A stretch of DNA of 64,000 bases from Isoperla grammatica (GCA_945910005.1 OX246743.1:12258587-12322586), one strand, 5' to 3'; counted from the stretch's first letter, positions 1 to 11,694 are shown. Notes: generated by a model not told the origin, from the sequence alone. Made by a program: numbers and translations.

Positions 1-445
1 GGTTCAAAACCCATTACCCCCAATTTTTTTTTTCCACCTATTTCACACATTTATATCATTTATATCTCAATTTGCGGCGGTTTTATTATCAGATCGTATT
101 CTCATGGATATTTTTTAAATCCAATGAAACCTTCTGTTCGTAAATCCATATATGTTTCGTTACATGCATTAATTGAGAGCCGTGTGTTATCTATACCAGT
201 CTAAGCGATCCAACTTTCATCGTGAGGCATGGCGTACGCGGTAGCGTCGTGGACTAGTGTTTTAGAGGTCCGGGGTTCGAGACCCGTTACCACCACAATT
301 TTTTTCTTCCATATTCAGAGCAGCAAAGTTGAGAAGGGTTTACTAAGGGGAAATTATTTTTTCAAGCGCTCGTAGCTTAAAAACGTGTGGTTCTAATTTG
401 TTTCTGTATTTTTTTTATTTTTTTTGCGTTAATTATCTTGACAAT
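1..445 (+). repeat. Linker L1 (partial, left-truncated by window edge)
   Basis: The first base of the window is the first base of the T1 B box (GGTTCAAAACC, 1-11), so only the end of half 1 and all of half 2 are present. The T2 tRNA-like module is at 223-295 with its A-box-like motif at 230-241 and B box at 274-284. This copy belongs to the linker type that reads GCATTAATTGAGAG upstream of T2 (shared with L11, L14, L17, L18, L19 and L21). Its right junction differs from other copies (ACAATAAATTGCC instead of ACAATAAAACGCC). Confidence 0.85.
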
Positions 446-2262
446 AAATTGCCTAACAATCTCCCCAATGTGGCTCTCGTCACACCGTCATACTTGCGGC
501 CCTCTTTGCAATCCAAGCGCCTAACAAACTCCCCAATGTGGCTCTCGTCACCCCGTCATACTTGCGGCCCTCTTTGCAATCCAAGCGCCTAAACATCTCC
601 CCAATGTGGCTCTCATCACTTTACCATACTCGCGGCCCTCTTTGCCATCCAAGCGCCTAACAATCCCCCCAATGTGGCTCTCGTCACTCGGTCATACTGG
701 CGGCCCTCTTTGCAATCCAAGTGCCTAACATCTCCCCAATGTGGCTCTCGGCACTCCCCAATACTTGCGGCCCTCTTTGCAATCCAAGTGCCTAACATCT
801 CCCCATTGTAACTTTCGCCACTTCGTCATTCTTGCGGCCCTTTTTGCAATCCAAGCGCCTTACAAACTCCCCAATGTGGCTATCGTCACTCCGTCATACT
901 TGCGGCCCTCTTTGCAATCCAAGAGCCTCACAATCTCCCCAAGGTGGCACTTTCACTCCGTCACTCTTGCGGCCCTCTTTGCAATCCAAGCGCCTTACAA
1001 TCTCCCCAATGTTGCTCTCGTCACACCGCCATACTCGCGGCCCTCTTTGCAATCAGAGCGCCTAACAATCGCCTTACAATCTCCCCAATGTGGCTCTCGG
1101 CCCTCCACCATACTTGCGGCCCTCTTTGCAATCCAAGCGCCTTACAATCTCCCCAATATGGCTCTCGTCACTCCACCATACGTGCGGCCCTCTTTGCAAT
1201 CAAGACGCCTAACAATCTCCCCAATGTGGCTCTCGGCACTCCACCATACTTGCGGCCCTCTTTGCAATCCAAGTGCCTAACTGGCTCTCGCCACTCCGCC
1301 ATACTTGCGGCCCTCTTTGCAATCCAAGCGCCTTAACATCTCCCCAATATGGCTCTCGTCACTCCACCATACTTGCGGCCCTCTTTGCAATCCAAGTGCC
1401 TAACATCTCCCCAATGTGGCTCTCGCCACTCCGCCATACTCGCGGCCCTCTTTTGCAATCCAAGCGCCTAACAATCTCCCCAATGTGTCTCTATTCACTC
1501 CACAATACTTGCGGCCCTCTTTGCAATCAGAGCGCCTAATTATCTCCCCGATGCGGCTCTCGCCACTCCGCCATACTTGCGGCCCTCTTTGCAATCCAAG
1601 CGCCTAACAATCTCCCCAGTGGGGCTCTCACCACTCCGTCATACTTGCGGCCCTCTTTGCAATCCAAGCGTCTAACAATCTCTTCAGTGTTGCTCTCGCC
1701 ACTCCGTCATACTTGCGGCTTTCTTTGCAATCCAAGCGCCTAACAATCTCCCCAATGTGGCTCTCGTCACTCCACCATACCTGCGGCCCTCTTTGCATAC
1801 CAAGCGCCTTACAAACTCCCCAATGTGGCTCTCGTCACTCCGTCATACTTGCGGCCCTCTTTGCAATCCAAGCGCCTTACAAACTCCCCAATGTGGCTCT
1901 CGTCACTCCGTCATACTTGCGGCCCTCTTTGCAATCCAAGCGCCTAACAATCTCTCCAATGTGGCTCTCGTCACTCCGTCATACTTGCGGCCCTCTTTGC
2001 AATCCAAGCGCCTTGCAATCTCCCCAATGTGGCTCTCGTCACTCCGTCATACTTGCGGCCCTCTTTGCAATCCAAGCGTCTTGCAATCTCCCCAATGTGG
2101 CTCTCGTCACACCGCCAAACTTGCGGCCCTCTTTGCAATCAAAACGCCTAACAATCTCCCCGATGTGGGCTCTCGCCACTCTGCCATTCTTGCGGTCCTC
2201 TTTGCAATCCAAGCGCCTTACAATCTCCCCAATGTGGCTCTCGTCACACCTTCATACTTGCG
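446..2262 (+). repeat. 68-bp satellite array A1
   Basis: About 27 tandem monomers. The monomer is 68 bp and can be recognised by the words CTCCCCAATGTGGCTCTCG, then CATACTTGCGGCCCTCTTTG, then CAATCCAAGCGCC, ending in TAAC or TTAC. Main variable sites are the triplet after CTCTCG (TCA, GCA or CCA), CACCG against CTCCG, and CCTAAC against CCTTAC. One monomer near 1276-1290 has lost about 12 bp (CCTAACTGGCTCTCG). That deletion recurs in A2 (about 4433) and A3 (about 6690), so these three arrays share descent. The last monomer stops at CTTGCG, where linker L2 begins. Open frames across the array are not considered genes. Confidence 0.93.
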
Positions 2263-2436
2263 ATCAGATCATATTCTTGGATATTTTTTAAATCCAATGA
2301 AAGCCTCTTTTTGGAAATCTTTCTATATTTGGAGTTACAATTACACTAAGAATGAATAGAGATACAATGAGATTCATACCTGCATACATTGAGAGCAGTG
2401 TGTTATTTACCAGTGTAAGCGAGGCAATTTCTATCG

Positions 2437-2509
2437 GCTGGCACGGCGTACGCAGTAACGTCGTAGCTTCGAATACTTGAGGTCTGGGGTTCAAAACCCA
2501 TTACCCCCA
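2437..2509 (+). pseudogene. T1 tRNA-like module of L2 (exemplar)
   Basis: Numbering from the B box gives T33 (2469), A37, an anticodon-position triplet CGA, and a variable loop AGGTC. The B box GGTTCAAAACC (2488-2498) matches the GGTTCRANNCC consensus fully. The A-box-like motif CGGCGTACGCAG (2444-2455) is weaker. Only 4 of 7 acceptor pairs and 3 of 5 T-stem pairs form, and the anticodon stem is poor, so this is not a functional tRNA. A run of ten T (2511-2520) follows at once, as expected of a Pol III terminator. The module aligns without gaps to T2 at about 51 of 68 positions. It may be a decayed tRNA gene, or the head of a tRNA-derived SINE. Confidence 0.65.
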
Positions 2510-2709
2510 ATTTTTTTTTTCCACCTATTTCACACATTTATATCATTTATATCTCAATTTGCGGCGGTTTTATTATCAGATCGTATTCTCATGGATATTT
2601 TTTAAACCCAATGAAACCTTCTGTTCGTAAATCCATATATGTTTCGTTACATGCATACATTGAGAGCCGTGTGTTATCTATACCAGTCTAAGCGATCCAA
2701 CTTCCATCG

Positions 2710-2782
2710 TGAGGCATGGCGTACGCGGTAGCGTCGTGGACTAGTGTTTTAGAGGTCCGGGGTTCGAGACCCGTTACCACCA
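2710..2782 (+). pseudogene. T2 tRNA-Thr(AGT)-like module of L2 (exemplar)
   Basis: Counting from T8 of the A-box-like TGGCGTACGCGG (2717-2728) to the B box GGTTCGAGACC (2761-2771) reproduces tRNA numbering with no gap. A14, G18G19 and A21 are in place. The D stem forms four pairs (two G-T). The anticodon loop is CTAGTGT, with T33, anticodon AGT and purine 37. The variable loop AGGTC is canonical. Against function: acceptor stem 4 of 7 pairs, T stem 3 of 5, anticodon stem 4 of 5 with wobbles. T-rich sequence follows (five T here, seven in most copies). The AGT anticodon suggests threonine tRNA ancestry; this is inference. It could be transcribed by Pol III, but the sequence alone cannot show that. 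Confidence 0.7.
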
Positions 2783-2932
2783 CGATATTTTTCTTCCATA
2801 TTCAGAGCAGCAAAGTTGAGAAGGGTTTACTAAGGGGAAATTATTTTTTTAAGCGCTCGTAGCTAAAAAACGTGTGGTTCAAATTTGTTTCTGTATTTTT
2901 TTTATTTTTTTTGAGTTAATTATCTTGACAAT

Positions 2933-5810
2933 AAAACGCCTAACAATCTCCCCAATGTGGCTCTCGTCACACCGTCATACTTGCGGCCCTCTTTGCAATC
3001 AAAACGCCTAACAATCTCCCCAATGTGGCTCTCGTCACACCTTCATACTTGCGGCCCTCTTTTTAATCCAAGCGCCTAACAATCTCCCCGATGTGGCTCT
3101 CGTCACTCCGCCATACTTGCGGCCCTCTTTGCAATCCAAGCGCCTAACAATCTCGCCACTTCGCCATTCTTGCGGCCCTCTTTTTAATCCAAGCGTCTAA
3201 CAATCTCCCCAATGTGGCTCTCGTCACTCCACCATACTTGCGGCCCTCTTTGCAATCAAAACGCCTAACAATCTCCCCAATGTGGCTCTCGGCACTCCAC
3301 CATTTTTGCGGCCCTCTTTACAATCCAAGTGCCTTAAATCTCCCCAATGTGGCTCTCGCCACTCCGCCATACTTGCGGCCCTCTTTTGCAATCCAAGCGC
3401 CTAACAATCTCCCCAATGTCTCTCTCGTCACTCCACCATACTTGCGGCCTTCTTTGCAATCAGAGCGCCTCATTATCTCCCCGATGCGGCTCTCGCCACT
3501 CCGTCATACTTGCGGCCCTCTTTGCAATCCAAGCGCCTAACAATCTCCCCAATGTGGCTCTCGTCACACCGCCATACTTGCGGCCCTCTTTGCAATCCAA
3601 GCGCCTAACAAACTCCCCAATGTGGCTCTCGTCACTCCGTCATACTTGCGGCCCTCTTTGCAATCCAAGTGCCTAACATCTCCCCAATGTGGCTCTCGGC
3701 ACTCCCCCATACTTGCGGCCCTCTTTGCAATCCAAGTGCCTAACATCTCCCCAATGTGGCTCTCGCCACTCCGTCATACTTGCGGCCCTCTTTGCAATCC
3801 AAGCGCCTTACAAACTCCCCAATGTGGCTCTCGTCACTCCGTCATACTTGCGGCCCTCTTTGCAATCCAAGCGCTTTACAATCTCCTCAATGTGGCTCTC
3901 GTCACACCGCCATACTTGCGGCCCTCTTTGCAATCCAAGCGCTTAACAATCTCCCGAGTGTTGCTCTCGTCATTTCGTTAGACTTGCGGCCCTCTTTGCA
4001 ATCCAAGCGCCTAACAATCTCCCCAATGTGGCTCTCGTTACACCGTCATACTTGCGGCCCTCTTTGCAATCCAAGAGCCTCACAATCTCCCCAAGGTGGC
4101 ACTTTCACTCCGTCACTCTTGCGGCCCTCTTTGCAATCCAAGCCTTAAGCCTTACAATCTCCCCAATGTTGCTCTCGTCACACCGCCATACTCGCGGCCC
4201 TCTTTGCAATCAGAGCGCCTAACAATCGCTTTACAATCTCCCCAATGTGGCTCTCGGCCCTCCACCATACTTGCGGCCCTCTTTGCAATCCAAGCGCCTT
4301 ACAATCTCCCCAATATGGCTCTCGTCACTCCACCATACGTGCGGCCCTCTTTGCAATCAAGACGCCTAACAATCTCCCCAATGTGGCTCTCGGCACTCCA
4401 CCATACTTGCGGCCCTCTTTGCAATCCAAGTGCCTAACTGGCTCTCGCCACTCCGCCATACTTGCGGCCCTCTTTGCAATCCAAGCGCCTTAACATCTCC
4501 CCAATATGGCTCTCGTCACTCCACCATACTTGCGGCCCTCTTTGCAATCCAAGTGCCTTACATCTCCCCAATGTGGCTCTCGCCACTCCGCCATACTCGC
4601 GGCCCTCTTTTGCAATCCAAGCGCCTAACAATCTCCCCAATGTGTCTCTATTCACTCTACAATACTTGCGGCCCTCTTTGTAATCAGAGCGCCTTATTAT
4701 CTCCCCGATGCGGCTCTCGCCACTCCGCCATACTTGCGGCCCTCTTTGCAATCCAAGCGCCTAACAATCTCCCCAGTGGGGCTCTCACCACTCCGTCATA
4801 CTTGCGGCCCTCTTTTCAATCCAAGCGTCTTACAATCTCTTCAGTGTTGCTCTCGCCACTCCGTCATACTTGCGGCCCTCTTTGCAATCCAAGCGCCTAA
4901 CAATCTCCCCAATGTGGCTCTCGTCACTCCACCATACTTGCGGCCCTCTTTACAATCCAAGTGCCTTAAATCTCCCCAATGTGGCTCTCGTCACACCGTC
5001 ATACTTGCGGCCCTCTTTGCAATCAAAACGCCTAACAATCTCCCCAATGTGGCTCTCGTCACACCTTCATACTTGCGGCCCTCTTTTTAATCCAAGCGCC
5101 TAACAATCTCCCCGATGTGGCTCTCGTCACTCCGCCATACTTGCGGCCCTCTTTGTAATCCAAGCGCCTAACAATCTCGCCACTTCGCCATTCTTGCGGC
5201 CCTCTTTTTAATCCAAGCGTCTAACAATCTCCCCAATGTGGCTCTCGTCACTGCACCATACTTGCGGCCCTCTTTGCAATCAAAACGCCTAACAATCTCC
5301 CCAATGTGGCTCTCGGCACTCCACCATACTTGCGGCCCTCTTTACAATCCAAGTGCCTTAAATCTCCCCAATGTGGCTCTCGCCACTCCGCCATACTTGC
5401 GGTTCTCTTTTGCAATCCAAGCGCCTAACAATCTCCCCAATGTCTCTCTCGTCACTCCACCATACTTGCGGCCCTCTTTGCAATCCAAGCGCCTTACAAT
5501 CTCCCCAATGTGGCTCTCGTCACACCGCCATACTTGCGGCCCTCTTTGCAATCCAAGCGCCTTACAATCTCCCCAATGTGGCTCTCGTCACACCGCCATA
5601 CTTGCGGCCCTCTTTGCAATCCAAGCGCCTAACAATCTCTCCAATGTGGCTCTCGCCACTCCGTCAAACTTGCGGCCTTTTTTGCAATCCAAGCGCCTTG
5701 CAATCTCCCCAATGTGGCTCTCGTCACACCGCCATACTTGCGGCCCTCTTTGCAATCAAAACGCCTAACAATCTCCCCGATGTGGCTCTCGTCACACCTT
5801 CATACTTGCG
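2933..5810 (+). repeat. 68-bp satellite array A2 (fusion of two arrays)
   Basis: About 42 monomers. The array leader normally found only next to a linker (a CACCGTCAT monomer ending AATCAAAACG, a CACCTTCAT monomer ending TTTTTAATCC, two more, then a 53-bp short monomer) is present at 2933-3201 and again at about 4990-5225 with no linker before it. The short monomers are at 3149-3201 and 5173-5225. A2 therefore looks like two arrays joined by loss of the intervening linker, probably through unequal exchange. Confidence 0.9.
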
Positions 5811-6480
5811 ATCAGATCATATTCTTGGATATTTTTTAAATCCAATGAAAGCCTCTTTTTGGAAATCTATCTATATTTGGAGTTACAATTACACTAAGAA
5901 TGAATAGAGATACAATGAGATCTATACCTGCATACATTGAGAGCAGTGTGTTATTTACCAGTGTAAGCGAGGCAATTTTTATCGGCTGGCACGGCGTACG
6001 CAGTAACGTCGTAGCTTCGAATACTTGAGGTCTGGGGTTCAAAACCCATTACCCCCAATTTTTTTTTTCCACCTATTTCACACATTTATATCATTTATAT
6101 CTCAATTTGCGGCGGTTTTATTATCAGATCGTATTCTCATGGATATTTTTTAAATCCAATGAAACCTTCTGTTCGTAATTCCATATATGTTTCGTTACAT
6201 GCATACATTGAGAGCCGTGTGTTATCTATACCAGTCTAAGCGATCCAACTTCCATCGTGAGGCATGGCGTACGCGGTAGCGTCGTGGACTAGTGTTTTAG
6301 AGGTCCGGGGTTCGAGACCCGTTACCACCACGATTTTTTTCTTCCATATTCAGAGAAGCAAAGTTGAGAAGGGTTTACTAAGGGGAAATTATTTTTTCAA
6401 GCGCTCGTAGCTAAAAAACGTGTGGTTCAAATTTGTTTCTGTATTTTTTTTATTTTTTTTGCGTTAATTATCTTGACAAT
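5811..6480 (+). repeat. Linker L3
   Basis: Complete copy. T1 is at 5985-6057 and T2 at 6258-6330. It has the GCAATTTTTATCGG variant upstream of T1 that defines the type called B here (also L5, L7, L8, L10). Confidence 0.88.
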
Positions 6481-7541
6481 AAAACGCCTAACAATCTCCC
6501 CAATGTGGCTCTCGTCACACTGTCATACTTGCGGCCCTCTTTGCAATCAAAACGCCTAACAATCTCCCCAATGTGGCTCTCGTCACACCTTCATACTTGC
6601 GGTCTTCTTTTTAATCCAAGCGCCTAACAATCTCCCCAATGTGGCTCTCGGCACTCCACCATACTTGCAGCCCTCTTTGCAATCCAAGTGCCTAACTGGC
6701 TCTCGCCACTCCGCCATACTTGCGGCCCTCTTTGCAATCCAAGCGCCTTAACATCTCCCCAATATGGCTCTCGTCACTCCACCATACTTGCGGCCCTCTT
6801 TGCAATCCAAGTGCCTAACATCTCCCCAATGTGGCTCTCGCCACTCCGCCATACTCGCGGCCCTCTTTTGCAATCCAAGCGCCTAACAATCTCCCCAATG
6901 TGTCTCTATTCACTCCACAATACTTGCGGCCCTCTTTGCAATCAGAGCGCCTAATTATCTCCCCGATGCGGCTCTCGCCACTCCGCCATACTTGCGGCCC
7001 TCTTTGCAATCCAAGCGCCTAACAATCTCCCCAGTGGGGCTCTCACCACTCCGTCATACTTGCGGCCCTCTTTTCAATCCAAGCGCCTAACAATCTCCCC
7101 AATGTGGCTCTCGTCACTCCACCATACCTGCGGCCCTCTTTGCAATCCAAGCGCCTTACAAACTCCCCAATGTGGCTCTCGTCACTCCGTCATACTTGCG
7201 GCCCTCTTTGCAATCCAAGCGCCTAACAATCTCTCCAATGTGGCTCTCGTCACTGCGTCATACTTGCGGCCCTCTTTGCAATCCAAGCGCCTTGCAATCT
7301 CCCCAATGTGGCTCTCGTCACTCCGTCATACTTGCGGCCCTCTTTGCAATCCAAGCGCCTTGCCATATCCCCAATGTGGCTCTCGTCACACCGCCAAACT
7401 TGCGGCCCTCTTTGCAATCAAAACGCCTAACAATCTCCCCGATGTGGGCTCTCGCCACTCTGCCATTCTTGCGGCCCTCTTTGCAATCCAAGCGCCTTAC
7501 AATCTCCCCAATGTGGCTCTCGTCACACCTTCATACTTGCG
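6481..7541 (+). repeat. 68-bp satellite array A3
   Basis: About 16 monomers. 6688-7022 repeats 1273-1607 of A1 almost without change (offset 5,415 bp), including the monomer that lost about 12 bp. It lacks the 53-bp short monomer of the usual leader. Confidence 0.92.
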
Positions 7542-8211
7542 ATCAGATCATATTCTTGGATATTTTTTAAATCCAATGAAAGCCTCTTTTTCGAAATCTT
7601 TCTATATTTGGATTTACAATTACACTAAGAATGAATAGAGATACAATGAGATTCATACCTGCATACATTGAGAGCAGTGTGTTATTTACCAGTGTAAGCG
7701 AGGCAATTTCTATCGGCTGGCACGGCGTACGCAGTAACGTCGTAGCTTCGAATACTTGAGGTCTGGGGTTCAAAACCTATTACCCCCAATTTTTTTTTTC
7801 CACCTATTTCACACATTTATATCATTTATATCTCAATTTGCGGCGGTTTTATTATCAGATCGTATTCTCATGGATATTTTTTAAATCCAATGAAACCTTC
7901 TGTTCGTAAATCCATATATGTTTCGTTACATGCATACATTGAGAGCCGTGTGTTATCTATACCAGTCTAAGCAATCCAACTACCATCGTGAGGCATGGCG
8001 TACGCGGTAGCGTCGTGGACTAGTGTTTTAGAGCTCCGGGGTTCGAGACCCGTTACCACCACGATTTTTTTCTTCCATATTCAGAGCAGCAAAGTTGAGA
8101 AGGGTTAACTGAGGGGAAATTATTTTTTCAAGCGCTCGTAGCTAAAAAACGTGTAGTTCAAATTTGTTTCTGTATTTTTTTTATTTTTTTTGAGTTAATT
8201 ATCTTGACAAT
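7542..8211 (+). repeat. Linker L4
   Basis: Complete. T1 7716-7788, T2 7989-8061. Type A: T2 carries GAGCTCCGG (C at variable-loop position 46), AACTACCATCG stands upstream of T2, and the right end reads GAGTTAATT. L6 and L9 share all three marks. Confidence 0.88.
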
Positions 8212-9201
8212 AAAACGCCTAACAATTTTCCCAATGTGGCTCTCGTCACACCGTCATACTTGCGGCCCTCTTTGCAATCAAAACGCCTAACAATCTCCCC
8301 AATGTGGCTCTCGTCACACCTTCATACTTGCGGCCCTCTTTTTAATCCAAGCGCCTAACAATCTCCCCGATGTGGCTATCGTCACTCCGCCATACTTGCG
8401 GCCCTCTTTGCAATCCAAGCGCCTAACAATCTCGCCACTTCGCCATTCTTGCGGCCCTCTTTTTAATCCAAGCGTCTAACAATCTCCCCAATGTGGCTCT
8501 CGTCACTGCACCATACTTGCGGCCCTCTTTGCAATCAAAACGCCTAACAATCTCCCCAATGTGGCTCTCGGCACTCCACCATACTTGCGGCCCTCTTTAC
8601 AATCCAAGTGCCTTAAATCTCCCCAATGTGGCTCTCGCCACTCCGCCATACTTGCGGCCCTCTTTTGCAATCCAAGCGCCTAACAATCTCCCCAATGTCT
8701 CTCTCGTCACTCCACCATACTTGCGGCCCTCTTTGCAATCAGAGCGCCTCATTATCTCCCCGATGCGGCTCTCGCCACTCCGTCATACTTGCGGCCCTCT
8801 TTGCAATCCAAGCGCCTAACAATCTCCCCAATGTGGCTCTCGTCACTCCACCATACTTGCGGCCCTCTTTGCAATCCAAGCGCCTTACAATCTCCCCAAT
8901 GTGGCTCTCGTCACACCGCCATACTTGCGGCCCTCTTTGCAATCCAAGCGCCTTACAATCTCCCCAATGTGGCTCTCGTCACACCGCCATACTTGCGGCC
9001 CTCTTTGCAATCCAAGCGCCTAACAATCTCTCCAATGTGGCTCTCGCCACTCCGTCAAACTTGCGGCCTTTTTTGCAATCCAAGCGCCTTGCAATCTCCC
9101 CAATGTGGCTCTCGTCACACCGCCATACTTGCGGCCCTCTTTGCAATCAAAACGCCTAACAATCTCCCCGATGTGGCTCTCGTCACACCTTCATACTTGC
9201 G
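8212..9201 (+). repeat. 68-bp satellite array A4
   Basis: 990 bp, about 15 monomers, with the 53-bp short monomer at 8428-8480. Same length and monomer order as A6 and A9 (992 bp each), which also stand between a type A and a type B linker. Confidence 0.92.
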
Positions 9202-9870
9202 ATCGGATCATATTCTTGGATATTTTTTAAATCCAATGAAAGCCTCTTTTTGGAAATCTATCTATATTTGGAGTTACAATTACACTAAGAATGAATAGAG
9301 ATACAATGAGATTCATACCTGCATACATTGAGAGCAGTGTGTAATTTACCAGTGTAAGCGAGGCAATTTTTATCGGCTGGCACGGCGTACGCAGTAACGT
9401 CGTAGCTTCGAATACTTGAGGTCTGGGGTTCAAAACCCATTACCCCCAATTTTTTTTTCCACTTATTTCACACATTTATATCATTTATATCTCAATTTGC
9501 GGCGGTTTTATTATCAGATCGTATTCTCATGGATATTTTTTAAATCCAATGAAACCTTCTGTTCGTAAATCCATATATGTTTCGTTACATGCATACATTG
9601 AGAGCCGTGTGTTATCTATACCAGTCTAAGCGATCCAACTTCCATCGTGAGGCATGGCGTACGCGGTAGCGTCGTGGACTAGTGTTTTAGAGGTCCGGGG
9701 TTCGAGACCCGTTACCACCACGATTTTTTTCTTCCATATTCAGAGCAGCAAAGTTGAGAAGGGTTTACTTAGGGGAAATTATTTTTTCAAGCGCTCGTAG
9801 CTAAAAAACGTGTGGTTCAAATTTGTTTCTGTATTTTTTTTATTTTTTTTGCGTTAATTATCTTGACAAT
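9202..9870 (+). repeat. Linker L5
   Basis: Complete, type B. T1 9376-9448, T2 9648-9720. Private changes include CGATCGGATC at the left edge and GTGTAATTTACC upstream of T1. Confidence 0.88.
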
Positions 9871-11694
9871 AAAACGCCTAACAATCTCCCCAATGTGGCT
9901 CTCGTCACACTGTCATACTTGCGGCCCTCTTTGCAATCAAAACGCCTAACAATCTCCCCAATGTGGCTCTCGTCACACCTTCATACTTGCGGCCCTCTTT
10001 TTAATCCAAGCGCCTAACAATCTCCCCGATGTGGCTCTCGTCACTCCGCCATACTTGCGGCCCTCTTTGCAATCCAAGCGCCTAACAATCTCGCCACTCA
10101 ACCATTTTTGCGGCCCTCTTTTTAATCCAAGCGTCTAACAATCTCCCCAATGTGGCTCTCGTCACTCCACCATACTTGCGGTCCTCTTTGCAATCAAAAC
10201 GCCTAACAATCTCCCCAATGTGGCTCTCGGCACTCCATCATACATGCGGCCCTCTTTACAATCCAAGTGCCTTAAATCTCCCCAATGTGGCTCTCGTCAG
10301 ACCGTCATTCTTGCGGCCCTCTTTGCAATCCAAGCGCCTAACAATCTCCCCAATGTGGCTCTCGTCACACCGTTAAACTTGCGGCCCTATTTGCAATCCA
10401 AGCGCCTAACAATCTCCCCAATGTGGCTCTCGTCACTCCACCATACTTGCGGCCCTCTTTGCAATCCAAGTGCCTTACATCTCCCTAATGTGGCTCTCAC
10501 CACTCCGCCATACTTGCGGCCCTCTTTGCGATCCAAGCGCCTAACAATCTCCCCAATGTGGCTGCCGTCACTCGGTCATACTTGCGGCCCTCTTTGCAAT
10601 CCAAGCGCCTTACAATCTCTCCAATGTGGCTCTCGTCACTCCGCCATACTTGCGGCCCTCTTTGCAATCCAAGCGCCTTACAATCTCTCCAATGTGGCTT
10701 TCGTCACACCGCCATACTTGCAGCCCACTTTGCAATCAGAAAGCCTTACAATCGCCTTACAATCTCCCCAATGTGGCACTTTCACTCCGTCACTCTTGCG
10801 GCCCTCTTTGCAATCCAAGCGCCTAACAATCTCTCCAATGTGGCTCTCGTCACTCCGTCATACTTGCGGCCCTCTTTGCAATCCAAGCGCCTTACAATCT
10901 CTCCAATGTGGCTCTCGTCACACCGCCATACTTGCGGCCCTCTTTGCAATCAGAGCGCCTAACAATCGCCTTACAATCTCCCCAATGTGGCACTTTCACT
11001 CCGTCACTCTTGCGGCCCTCTTTGCAATCCAAGCGCCTTACAATCTCCCAAATGTGGCTCTCGTCACACCGCCATGCTCGCGGCCCTCTTTGCAATCCAA
11101 GCACCTTACAATCTCCCTAATGTGGCTCTCGCCACTCCGTCATACTTGCGGCCCTCTTTGCAATCCAAGCACCTAACAATCTCCCCAATGTGGCTCTCGT
11201 CACTCTACCATACTTGCGGCCCTCTATGCAATCAAAACGCCTAAAAATACCCCCAATGTGGCTCTCGTCACACCGTCATACTTGCGGCCCTCTTTGCAAT
11301 CCAAGCGCCTTACAATCTCCCCAATGTGGCTCTCGTCACTCGGTCATACTTGCGGCCCTCTTTGAAATCCAAGCGCCTTACAATCTCCCCAATGTGGCTC
11401 TCGTCACACCGCCATACTTGCGGCCCTCTTTGCAATCCAAGCGCCTTACAATCTCCCCAATGTTGCTCTCGTCACACCGCCATACTTGCGGCCCTCTTTG
11501 CAATCCAAGCGCCTTACAATCTCCCCAATGTGGCTCTCGTCACACCGCCATACTTGCGGCCCTCTTTGCAATCCGAGCGCCTAACAATCTCTCCAATGTG
11601 GCTCTCGTCACTCCACCATACTTGCGGCCCTCTTTGCAATCAAAACGCCTAACAATCTCCCCAATGTGGCTCTCGTCACACCTTCATACTTGCG
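9871..11694 (+). repeat. 68-bp satellite array A5
   Basis: 1,824 bp, about 27 monomers; same length as A10, which also stands between a type B linker and the next unit. It includes enlarged monomers with an 11-bp tandem duplication, for example GCCTAACAATC (10957-10967) followed by GCCTTACAATC (10968-10978), joined to a monomer reading GTGGCACTTTCACTCCG. Confidence 0.92.

Larger units (their letters stand above)
2263..2932 (+). repeat. Linker L2 (complete; reference copy)
   Basis: 670 bp. It is a head-to-tail dimer: half 1 is 2263-2574 and half 2 is 2575-2932. Both halves open with ATCAGATC then (A/G)TATTCT, share GGATATTTTTTAAA, CCAATGAAA and CATACATTGAGAGC, and then hold one tRNA-like module each (T1 2437-2509, T2 2710-2782). 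Upstream homology between halves is interrupted by small indels; half 2 has an extra AT-rich tail after its T-run. No open reading frame of note: the antisense frame over T1 is a shadow of the tRNA-like sequence. The linker starts after CTTGCG and ends before AAAACGCC of two monomer fragments. What it does is unknown. Confidence 0.9.

Noticed and set aside
446..2262. CRISPR array
   Set aside because: Repeats are contiguous 68-mers with no unique spacers, and the context is a eukaryotic satellite.
2288..2494. Recurrent 68-codon minus-strand frame across half 1 of each linker
   Set aside because: It is the antisense of the T1 module and its upstream region. It recurs because the linker recurs, and changes between copies (including indels in L11, L12 and L14) do not respect codons.
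2437..2509. Functional tRNA gene
   Set aside because: Acceptor, T and anticodon stems are too poorly paired. It is kept as a tRNA-like module only.
2263..2932. rRNA or 5S gene in the linker
   Set aside because: No recognisable rRNA motif. The Pol III-like boxes are of tRNA type (A and B), not the 5S type.
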